A DNA stretch of 5,541 nucleotides from contig CANPET010000132.1 of the NCBI GenBank assembly GCA_947573465.1, forward strand, positions 1 to 5,541, given 5' to 3'. Both the position numbers and the translations under genes were made by a program. Source of the DNA: an uncultured Eubacterium sp. (lineage in GTDB: Bacteria; Bacillota; Clostridia; Lachnospirales; Lachnospiraceae). The notes below the pieces were generated by a model. It made no database searches, was not told the origin of the DNA, and saw nothing but the letters and a program-made list of their open reading frames with translations. Shown here piece by piece: positions 1 to 5,059 of this stretch (position 1 is its first letter; each line of letters begins with the position of its first letter).

Positions 1-1
1 C

Positions 2-121
2 AGGGAATTATTGGAAGAACAGCGGATTCAGGAGGAAGAAGAAATAAAAAATAACATCCCTGAAGTGGAAAACATTGGAACTTCATTGGGCAGTTTGCTG
101 AGCGGATTAAAATTAGACTAA
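2..121 (+). CDS. C-terminal end of an unrecognised protein (partial)
   Basis: An open frame enters from the left edge (codons begin at base 2) and stops at TAA 119-121, giving the last 39 residues of a protein. The visible part starts with a Glu-rich, probably helical stretch (LLEEQRIQEEEE) and ends with a short hydrophobic tail, GTSLGSLLSGLKLD. No family signature can be read from so little sequence, and I do not assign a function. That it is a real gene end is supported by the strong intrinsic terminator about 80 bases downstream and the lack of any other gene between them. The other two forward frames are interrupted early: frame 1 stops at about base 54. Confidence 0.6.
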   Translation, partial: RELLEEQRIQEEEEIKNNIPEVENIGTSLGSLLSGLKLD

Positions 122-201
122 ACATATATATAAGTATGTAGAGGATGATTCTACAAAGATACTGGATGAATGAAATATGTTAATATAGAATTTGAGTAAA
201 G

Positions 202-238
202 CCATTACGGAATTTAATTATTCTGTAATGGTTTTTTT
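202..238 (+). terminator. Rho-independent terminator of the upstream gene
   Basis: A 12-bp stem (CCATTACGGAAT at 202-213 with ATTCTGTAATGG at 220-231, one G-U pair) encloses a 6-nt loop and is followed directly by seven T residues (232-238). An A-run just before the stem could pair with the T-run. It ends the gene whose stop codon is at 119-121 and separates it from the protease gene. Confidence 0.92.
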
Positions 239-263
239 GATAATAAAAATGTTTTTTAGAAAT

Positions 264-290
264 ATCGACTTTTATCGTCCTATTTCGACC
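264..290 (+). promoter_or_regulatory. Three 10-bp-phased TCG(A/T)C cores, possible response-regulator (Spo0A-like) array
   Basis: TCGAC at 265-269, TCGTC at 275-279 and TCGAC at 285-289 lie exactly one helical turn apart. Read on the opposite strand as heptamers (GGTCGAA, GGACGAT, AGTCGAT) they resemble the Spo0A box TGTCGAA with one, three and two mismatches. Tandem 0A boxes 10 bp apart are a known arrangement for head-to-tail binding. The array ends 8 bases before a TATAAA hexamer and covers the place where a -35 box would lie, which would suit an activator-dependent promoter. The periodicity is seen directly; the identity of the binding protein is inference. Confidence 0.4.
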
Positions 291-298
291 TGAAAGCC

Positions 299-304
299 TA
301 TAAA
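299..304 (+). promoter_or_regulatory. Candidate -10 element for the protease gene
   Basis: TATAAA sits about 100 bases before the protease start codon. No -35-like hexamer is present 16-18 bases upstream; that space holds the phased TCG(A/T)C array, so activation by a bound regulator is plausible. The wider string GCCTATAA (297-304) is also one base from the sigma-28-type -10 GCCGATAA, but no convincing TAAA -35 partner is seen. If used, transcription would start near 311 and give a leader of roughly 94 bases. Confidence 0.35.
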
Positions 305-316
305 TACTGAGAAAAA

Positions 317-345
317 TGCAAATAAAAATAGTTTTATTTATTGCA
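317..345 (+). other. AT-rich imperfect inverted repeat in the protease leader
   Basis: TGCAA (317-321) pairs with TTGCA (341-345), and ATAAAA (322-327) pairs with TTTTAT (332-337). This leaves a 3-base bulge (338-340) and a 4-base loop (328-331). It is a weak, A/U-dominated hairpin that could form in the leader RNA or be a protein-binding dyad. Its A-T richness makes chance occurrence quite possible. Confidence 0.25.
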
Positions 346-346
346 A

Positions 347-366
347 AAAATGGTACAAAATGGTAC
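347..366 (+). repeat. Tandem 10-bp direct repeat AAAATGGTAC x2
   Basis: Two perfect, adjacent copies of AAAATGGTAC (347-356 and 357-366) lie about 40 bases before the protease start codon, in phase with the DNA helix. The region could be an operator with two same-face half-sites or part of a leader-RNA structure. TGGTACAAA (351-359) also loosely resembles an extended -10. No known regulator site is recognised. Confidence 0.6.
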
Positions 367-374
367 GGTTTTAT

Positions 375-381
375 TGTCGAA
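375..381 (+). promoter_or_regulatory. Spo0A-box-like heptamer TGTCGAA
   Basis: The heptamer matches the 0A-box consensus TGTCGAA exactly and has the usual AT-rich flanks (TTATT before, TTTAAG after). It lies 24 bases before the start codon and 10 bases before the ribosome-binding site. It is therefore probably inside the transcribed leader, where a bound regulator would more likely repress than activate. A 7-base match in AT-rich DNA can occur by chance; it gains weight from the related phased array upstream. Confidence 0.35.
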
Positions 382-404
382 TTTAAGATTGGAGGGAAAG
401 AATT

Positions 405-3400
405 ATGAAGAGACAAATTAAAAAATTAACAAGTGTAACATTAGCAGTGGCAATGATGGTATCATTGTGCAGCACCAATATTGTTACAAGTACAACAACA
501 AAGGCTGATAGTAAAACAGTTTTTGATGAAATTGCAGAAGTTAATATTTCGGACAGGAAATTGGACAAGATTGCAGAGGTGGCTCTGGAAGATGGGGCAA
601 AAGCAGCAAAAGAAGTAAATGAGTACAAAGATGATGCAGACTATAATGCAGCATTAAGTTCAGTACTGACATCTTATTACGAGACCGAAGATTTTGAACA
701 ATTAGAGGAGTTTGAAAAAACTATTGATAGTCGAAGTGAAGAAGTAGTAGATGCATATGAGGAAGCAGCGAAGGAAAGAGCTAAAGGTGATAAGAATGGC
801 TTTGAAGCAGGAAAAGTCGTAGCTTTATTTGATGGTGAGGCAACAGAAGAAGAGATCCATGCCGTTTGTGAAGCACAAAACGGTGAGATAGAATCCCTGT
901 ATAAAGATTTTTCAGGAGATTATGTTGCAGAAATCTCTATATCATTAGGACAAACTGTAGATATGGCATCAGAAGCTTACAGCCAGTATAGTATTACAGA
1001 GGCAGCCGATGGCAATGATTATTATGATGTAGAAGACAGTATTCAGGGTTCAACAAATGACCCGGATCTTCAGTACCAGTATTATTTAGATAATATCCAT
1101 GCGAAAGAGGCATGGGATTATGTTTCCGGTCGTACGCATGATAAAGTGTTAGTTGGGGTTATTGATACAGGAATTCAAATGAATCATCCGGATATTACAA
1201 ATATGATTTCGCCATACTCAGCAGATGTAACAGGGAACACGCCAGTGCTGCTCAAAGATTGTGCACAGCCGGCAAAGACGTATCATGGAACAGGAGTAGC
1301 AAGTGTAATAGCTGCACAAGCCAATAACAACAGACAGATGGCAGGAGTAGCAAGCTGCTATAATAATGATGTTGTTGAGATACTCGCAGTGCAGGCGTCT
1401 ACATATTATGAAGAACGTGGTAAATATTTGTTTTCTATAGCAAATTTAGTTAAAGCAATGAATTACTGTGCAGAGCAAGGCGTAAAAGTAGTTAATATGA
1501 GTCTTGGTGGTGAGTCGCATAACAGTGCGGAGGAAGCAGCAGTCAACCGATTGACAGATGCCGGGATAATTGTTGTTTGTGGAGCAGGGAATGATCATAC
1601 AGATGAAAAATTTTATCCAGCAGATTTTGAAAAGGCAATATCGGCAGTAGCTACAACAGAGGAAAACGGGATTGCAGCATTTTCTAATTATGGAAGTAAT
1701 AAAAACATATGTGCACCGGGTGATGATATGTTTATGTTGGATGATCATTCCGGTACGAAATATGCGGATGGAACTTCCTTTGCATCACCGGTTGTCTCAG
1801 CAGTAGCAGCGATGATGTGTTCCGTAAATAGTGATTTAAATTACTTTGATGTAAAGCGTATTATGGCAAATACAGCAACAGAGTTGAGGGACATAGAATC
1901 AAGAAGTAAAGTGCCGTTTGGAGTTGTAAATGCAGCGAAGTGTATAGAGTATGCAGTGGACTATACATCGAATATGATGTTTGAATTTAAATCGAAACCA
2001 TATGAGAATCTTGCATTTCAGAAAAATGTAACAGCGTCCAGTGTTTATAGCGCCGGTGATTTTCCACTAACGAATTTAGTAGATGGAGATACCCGCTCAA
2101 AGATAATTACAGGGAGCAGTGCAGGTCAGTACGTAGAAGTTGATTTGGGAGCTGTATATGATATTGACAAAATAAATCTCTTTTATGAAAGATACAGTAC
2201 AACAGGATACAGTATCAAAGTTTCAGAAGACCACGAAAACTGGACAGAAATAGCACAAGGAGATAAAGAAGCTCAGGTTAGTAAGGTTTTTGAGTTTGAA
2301 AAAAGAAAAGCCAGATATGTAAAAGCAGAATTTATTGATAATGCTACATATGTTTTGCTAACGGAATTAGAAGTTTATGGATTTAAAGACGTTGTAACAG
2401 AATATAAAGATATTTTGAATGAGAAAGAAAAACCATCAGAAATTTTAAATATGGTAGCAAAATGGGCCTATCCTGGAGGTGCAGTTGTTACGTGGCAAGA
2501 GGATGCAAACAGAATATCAAAGGGATATACTTATAATGTATATGTAGATGGAGTGTTATATAAAAAAGATACACCAGTAAGTAGATATGCCATTTCAAAT
2601 TTATCAACAGGAACACATACATTTAAGGTGACATCAAATTTGAATGGATATGAATCAGAAGGAGTAGAAATTCGTACATATGTTGGTGGATCAATGCCAC
2701 CAACGACAACACCAGTTTCACCGACAACTCAGACCCAAACCACTACACCTGTGCCAACCACGGAAGCACCGACAACGCCGATTCCAACCACTACAGGTGC
2801 CAATGAAGATTTGCTGGAAGTGATTGGAATGGTAACATCATGTTCGGCGGATAATACGATAGGCGTAGTATGGGGGCAGGATGCAGACAGAATTAATGGT
2901 GGATACAGATATAATGTATACATTAACGATGTAAAGGTATTGAGTGAAGTAATCTGCAATTACTATGTGATTGATAACGTTCAAGCAGGAAATGTTAACG
3001 TAAAAGTAACAGCAACCCTCAATGGAAGAGAAACAGCTGGGGTGACACAGATGGTTAATGTGACGGGAGACGGACCAGTGCCGACAACACCAGAACCAAC
3101 AACGACAGAAACGCCAACCACAACACCGGTACCTACGACTACACAGATGCCGACTACCACAGAGGCGCCTACAACTACTGTAGTTTTTGAGGAAATGCCG
3201 TTGGAAGTAATAGGAATGGTTGCAACTTGCCCGGCGGACAATACTGTAGGAGTTGTATGGGGTCAGGATGCAGACCGAATGGCGAGTGGATGCAAATACA
3301 ATGTATATATTAACGGAGAGAAGAAATTAAGCGAAGTAATATGTGCATACTATACAATTGAAAATATTAGTGCTGGTCCGGTAACTGTAAAGGTGACAGC

Positions 3401-3470
3401 AGTACTAAATGGTATTGAGTCTCCGGGAGTGGAACAAAATATAAATGTTTCAGGAACAGTGCTGAGATAG
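405..3470 (+). CDS. Secreted multidomain subtilisin-family (S8) serine protease
   Basis: Endopeptidase predicted to be exported. The ATG follows GGAGGG (391-396) by 8 bases. Residues 1-34 form a Sec signal peptide (KRQIKK, hydrophobic core, likely cut after TKA); C22 lacks a proper lipobox. An acidic helical stretch is followed by an I9-like propeptide at about 137-198. The S8 domain spans about 218-520 with a complete catalytic set: D254 (VIDTG), H294 (HGTG), oxyanion N396 (GAGN) and S458 (GTSFASP). A discoidin/F5-8C-like domain spans 535-659 (NLVDGDTRS, YVEVDLG). Three beta-sandwich modules follow (about 679-762, 803-888, 932-1017), separated by Thr/Pro linkers. There is no LPXTG motif or C-terminal membrane segment, so it is free or held by binding modules. 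Protease assignment is firm; substrate and glycan binding are inferred. It is flanked by terminators, so probably monocistronic. Confidence 0.95.
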   Translation: MKRQIKKLTSVTLAVAMMVSLCSTNIVTSTTTKADSKTVFDEIAEVNISDRKLDKIAEVALEDGAKAAKEVNEYKDDADYNAALSSVLTSYYETEDFEQLEEFEKTIDSRSEEVVDAYEEAAKERAKGDKNGFEAGKVVALFDGEATEEEIHAVCEAQNGEIESLYKDFSGDYVAEISISLGQTVDMASEAYSQYSITEAADGNDYYDVEDSIQGSTNDPDLQYQYYLDNIHAKEAWDYVSGRTHDKVLVGVIDTGIQMNHPDITNMISPYSADVTGNTPVLLKDCAQPAKTYHGTGVASVIAAQANNNRQMAGVASCYNNDVVEILAVQASTYYEERGKYLFSIANLVKAMNYCAEQGVKVVNMSLGGESHNSAEEAAVNRLTDAGIIVVCGAGNDHTDEKFYPADFEKAISAVATTEENGIAAFSNYGSNKNICAPGDDMFMLDDHSGTKYADGTSFASPVVSAVAAMMCSVNSDLNYFDVKRIMANTATELRDIESRSKVPFGVVNAAKCIEYAVDYTSNMMFEFKSKPYENLAFQKNVTASSVYSAGDFPLTNLVDGDTRSKIITGSSAGQYVEVDLGAVYDIDKINLFYERYSTTGYSIKVSEDHENWTEIAQGDKEAQVSKVFEFEKRKARYVKAEFIDNATYVLLTELEVYGFKDVVTEYKDILNEKEKPSEILNMVAKWAYPGGAVVTWQEDANRISKGYTYNVYVDGVLYKKDTPVSRYAISNLSTGTHTFKVTSNLNGYESEGVEIRTYVGGSMPPTTTPVSPTTQTQTTTPVPTTEAPTTPIPTTTGANEDLLEVIGMVTSCSADNTIGVVWGQDADRINGGYRYNVYINDVKVLSEVICNYYVIDNVQAGNVNVKVTATLNGRETAGVTQMVNVTGDGPVPTTPEPTTTETPTTTPVPTTTQMPTTTEAPTTTVVFEEMPLEVIGMVATCPADNTVGVVWGQDADRMASGCKYNVYINGEKKLSEVICAYYTIENISAGPVTVKVTAVLNGIESPGVEQNINVSGTVLR
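2697..2795 (+). repeat. Thr/Pro linker 1 coding region
   Basis: Encodes residues 765-797, made almost only of Thr and Pro (PTTT, VPTT, APTT units), joining the first and second beta-sandwich modules. Such linkers are extended, often glycosylated spacers in secreted multidomain enzymes. Thr codons are mixed (ACA, ACC, ACG, ACT), so the peptide repeat is not a simple DNA repeat. Confidence 0.85.
2811..3455 (+). repeat. Duplicated beta-sandwich modules B and C with the linker between them
   Basis: Bases 2811-3068 (residues 803-888) and 3198-3455 (residues 932-1017) encode two 86-residue modules. They align without gaps and are identical at about 58 positions, sharing LEVIGMV, VVWGQDADR, YNVYIN and LSEVIC. 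Each has two cysteines 38 residues apart (C813/C851 and C942/C980). Module A (about residues 679-762) is a more distant relative (VVTWQEDANRIS, YNVYVDG) without these cysteines. The fold is predicted to be FN3/Ig-like. Similar WGQ...YNVY modules are, as I recall, found in secreted Lachnospiraceae glycan-acting enzymes, but I could not search for this. Confidence 0.85.
3075..3179 (+). repeat. Thr/Pro linker 2 coding region
   Basis: Encodes residues 891-925, a Thr/Pro spacer with PTTT, TPVPTTT and EAPTTT units between modules B and C. As in linker 1, the codons vary from unit to unit, so the repeat is visible in protein but blurred in DNA. Confidence 0.85.
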
Positions 3471-3476
3471 AAATGG

Positions 3477-3518
3477 AACAACCGTTTTACATTTGAAAAT
3501 GTGAGGCGGTTGTTTTTT
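3477..3518 (+). terminator. Rho-independent terminator of the protease gene
   Basis: AACAACCG (3477-3484) pairs with CGGTTGTT (3507-3514). Pairing continues inward through 3485-3493 and 3498-3506 with three G-U pairs, giving a stem of about 17 bp with a TGAA loop. The right arm runs into six T residues (3513-3518). It begins six bases after the protease stop codon. Confidence 0.92.
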
Positions 3519-3545
3519 GAATTGTGAATAAGATTGTGGTAATAT
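3517..3545 (+). promoter_or_regulatory. Candidate sigma-A promoter for the phosphatase-tcdA pair
   Basis: TTGAAT (3517-3522) and TAATAT (3540-3545) are separated by 17 bases. The -35 box starts in the T-tail of the preceding terminator. The next start codon is at 3592, so the leader would be about 40 bases. Each hexamer matches the consensus at four of six positions, so this is a moderate promoter at best. Confidence 0.5.
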
Positions 3546-3591
3546 GTATAGGAGAAAAATTTGTGGAAATATAAAAAAATAGGAGAATTGT

Positions 3592-4188
3592 ATGGATATA
3601 TATATTGTTCGTCATGGAGAGACCGTATGGAATAAATCAAGATTGCTACAGGGCAGCAGGGATATTGAACTAAGTGAAGAAGGCAGAGAAGCAGCAATTT
3701 ATCGTGGGAAACAGTTAAAGGATGTTGACTTTGATGTCATATACAGTTCTCCATTATCGAGAGCATATGAGACAGCCTGCCTGATTCGAGGAGAAAGAGA
3801 TATAGAGATTATAAAAGATGATAGACTGCGAGAAGTTAATTTTGGAGTAAATGAGGGTGAGAGTGCAATCGAACTTCAGAAGGATAAGAGCAATTCTTTT
3901 TGTAAATTTTTTGATGACCCGGCAAATTATGTAGCACCAAAAAACGGAGAGTCTTTAAAAGAAGTATGTATCCGGACAAAAGAATTTATGGAAGAAGTTA
4001 TTGAGCCACAGAAAGATAAATTAGATAAAGTATTAATTGCGGGACATGGTGCAATGAATAAAGGTATTATGTGTCATGTGTTGAATCATGGTCTGGATCA
4101 GTATTGGTCCGGAGGATTACAGAAAAATTGTGGAGTTTTGATTGTCAGATTAGATGATAAAGGTTATAAACAGATTGGAGAATTATAG
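3592..4188 (+). CDS. Histidine phosphatase family protein (phosphoglycerate mutase-like)
   Basis: A 198-residue cytoplasmic phosphatase of the histidine phosphatase (branch 1) superfamily, which works through a phosphohistidine intermediate. The signature VRHGET places the nucleophile at H8 with R7 beside it. The other expected pocket residues are visible: R57 in SSPLSRAYETA, E81 in LREVNFG and H152 in AGHGAMN. Length is typical for the small phosphatases of the family (CobC, PhoE and GpmB-like, about 200 residues). The ATG follows AGGAG (3581-3585) by 6 bases. The substrate cannot be read from the sequence; alpha-ribazole phosphatase is possible by size, but no cobalamin gene is nearby. It lies 17 bases ahead of tcdA on the same strand with no terminator between, so the two are probably co-transcribed. 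Confidence 0.92.
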   Translation: MDIYIVRHGETVWNKSRLLQGSRDIELSEEGREAAIYRGKQLKDVDFDVIYSSPLSRAYETACLIRGERDIEIIKDDRLREVNFGVNEGESAIELQKDKSNSFCKFFDDPANYVAPKNGESLKEVCIRTKEFMEEVIEPQKDKLDKVLIAGHGAMNKGIMCHVLNHGLDQYWSGGLQKNCGVLIVRLDDKGYKQIGEL

Positions 4189-4205
4189 TAAAAAGGGATA
4201 GAAAG

Positions 4206-4916
4206 ATGGAAAATAGATTTTCAAGGACAGAAATTTTAATTGGAACAGATAATATGGAAAAATTAAAGAATGCCAGAGTTGCAGTCTTTGGCGTTGGTGG
4301 TGTCGGAGGATATGTTGTAGAGGCTTTAGCAAGAAGTGGTGTTGGTACTCTGGATTTGATTGATGATGATAAGGTTAGTTTAACAAATATTAATAGACAG
4401 ATTATTGCTACAACGAGTACTATTGGAAAATATAAAGTAGATGTAGCAAAAGACAGGGTATTGGACATTAATCCCAAAGCAACAGTAAACATATACAAAA
4501 CATTTTATCTTCCGGAAACAGCAGAACAATTTGATTTTTCCCAATATGATTATATTGTGGATGCCATAGACACAGTTACAGGAAAATTGCAGTTAGTTGA
4601 GCAGGCAGAAAAAAGTGGAACAGCGATTATCAGTTCTATGGGAGCAGGAAATAAAATGGATCCTACAGCTTTTGAGGTCGCAGATATTTTTCAGACTTCT
4701 GTGTGTCCTTTGGCAAAAGTGATGAGACGGGAATTGAAAAAGAGAGGGATACAGAATTTAAAAGTGGTTTATTCAAAGGAAAAAGCTCTTATACCACAAG
4801 AGATAGAAGAAGAGGAAATTCATGGAAAGCGTCAGACACCTGGAAGTAATGCATTTGTGCCATCGGTGGTAGGATTGATTATTGCAGGAGAGGTAATAAA
4901 AGATATAATTAAATAA
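4206..4916 (+). CDS. tcdA: tRNA threonylcarbamoyladenosine dehydratase (TcdA/CsdL family, E1-like)
   Basis: A 236-residue ThiF/MoeB-like E1 enzyme. Known TcdA proteins use ATP to dehydrate t6A at position 37 of ANN-reading tRNAs to its cyclic form. Visible here: the nucleotide-binding loop GVGGVGG (29-35), the acidic strand end LIDDDKV (51-57), the NINRQ motif (61-65) typical of E1-like ATP-binding pockets, and VDAIDTVTGKL (118-128). SSMGAGNKMDPT (143-154) followed by VADI is close to the TcdA-specific region. C167 lies in TSVCPLAK, where, from memory, E. coli has QDPLAA. It is shorter than the roughly 268-residue E. coli protein, mainly at the C terminus. The ATG follows AAGGGA by 7 bases. 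A MoeB/ThiF role is less likely, with no sulfur-carrier gene nearby. No clear terminator follows the gene. Confidence 0.85.
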   Translation: MENRFSRTEILIGTDNMEKLKNARVAVFGVGGVGGYVVEALARSGVGTLDLIDDDKVSLTNINRQIIATTSTIGKYKVDVAKDRVLDINPKATVNIYKTFYLPETAEQFDFSQYDYIVDAIDTVTGKLQLVEQAEKSGTAIISSMGAGNKMDPTAFEVADIFQTSVCPLAKVMRRELKKRGIQNLKVVYSKEKALIPQEIEEEEIHGKRQTPGSNAFVPSVVGLIIAGEVIKDIIK

Positions 4917-4958
4917 TTTTAAAAATATAAAAAACGCACTTACTAAAAAATGAGGGTG

Positions 4959-4987
4959 TTGAATTGATGAAATTACAATTTTATAAT
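4959..4987 (+). promoter_or_regulatory. Sigma-A-type promoter of the second secreted-protein gene
   Basis: TTGAAT (4959-4964) and a perfect TATAAT (4982-4987) are separated by 17 bases. The predicted start is near 4994, giving a leader of about 66 bases that begins roughly a dozen bases before the hairpin at 5006-5032. It uses the same -35 hexamer and spacer as the candidate promoter at 3517-3545 but has the better -10. Confidence 0.7.
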
Positions 4988-5005
4988 GTATTATGAATGA
5001 AAATA

Positions 5006-5032
5006 TATAGGAGGTGCTGTTGCCCTCCTATA
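5006..5032 (+). promoter_or_regulatory. Leader hairpin enclosing a strong Shine-Dalgarno-like sequence
   Basis: TATAGGAGG (5006-5014) pairs perfectly with CCTCCTATA (5024-5032) across a 9-nt loop. The left arm and first loop bases contain AGGAGGTG, an almost full match to the anti-SD end of 16S rRNA, yet the gene has its own ribosome site (AAAGGA, 5046-5051) further down. No T-run follows, so it is not a terminator. It would lie near the 5' end of the mRNA, where it could stabilise the transcript, bind ribosomes, or serve as a regulatory switch. The role is inference. Confidence 0.6.
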
Positions 5033-5059
5033 ACAATGTAAAGAGAAAGGAAAAAGGTT

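Noticed and set aside
239..404. Riboswitch or T-box in the protease leader
   Set aside because: No conserved core of a riboswitch or T-box that I know was seen, and there is no second terminator or anti-terminator pair before the start codon.
180..416. Open frame of 78 codons on the - strand over the protease upstream region
   Set aside because: It crosses the terminator stem and the regulatory-looking DNA and overlaps the protease start. Its translation is the Phe/Ile/Tyr/Lys-rich product expected from AT-rich noncoding DNA.
469..471. C22 as a lipoprotein attachment cysteine
   Set aside because: The residues before it are V-S-L, and Leu directly before the cysteine does not fit a lipobox. 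A standard signal-peptidase I site after TKA (residue 34) is more plausible.
1446..1748. Open frame of 100 codons on the - strand inside the protease gene
   Set aside because: It lies wholly within the S8 catalytic domain, which is clearly coding on the + strand, has no ribosome site of its own and shows no recognisable protein features. The other - strand frames over the protease, phosphatase and tcdA genes were rejected on the same grounds.
4933..4960. Hairpin AACGCACTTA...TGAGGGTGTT after tcdA as a terminator
   Set aside because: The stem has a mismatch and two G-U pairs on the + strand and is followed by GAATTGATG, not a T-run; its right arm overlaps the -35 box of the next promoter. On the - strand, where a T-run would follow, the G-U pairs become C-A mismatches and there is no - strand gene to end.
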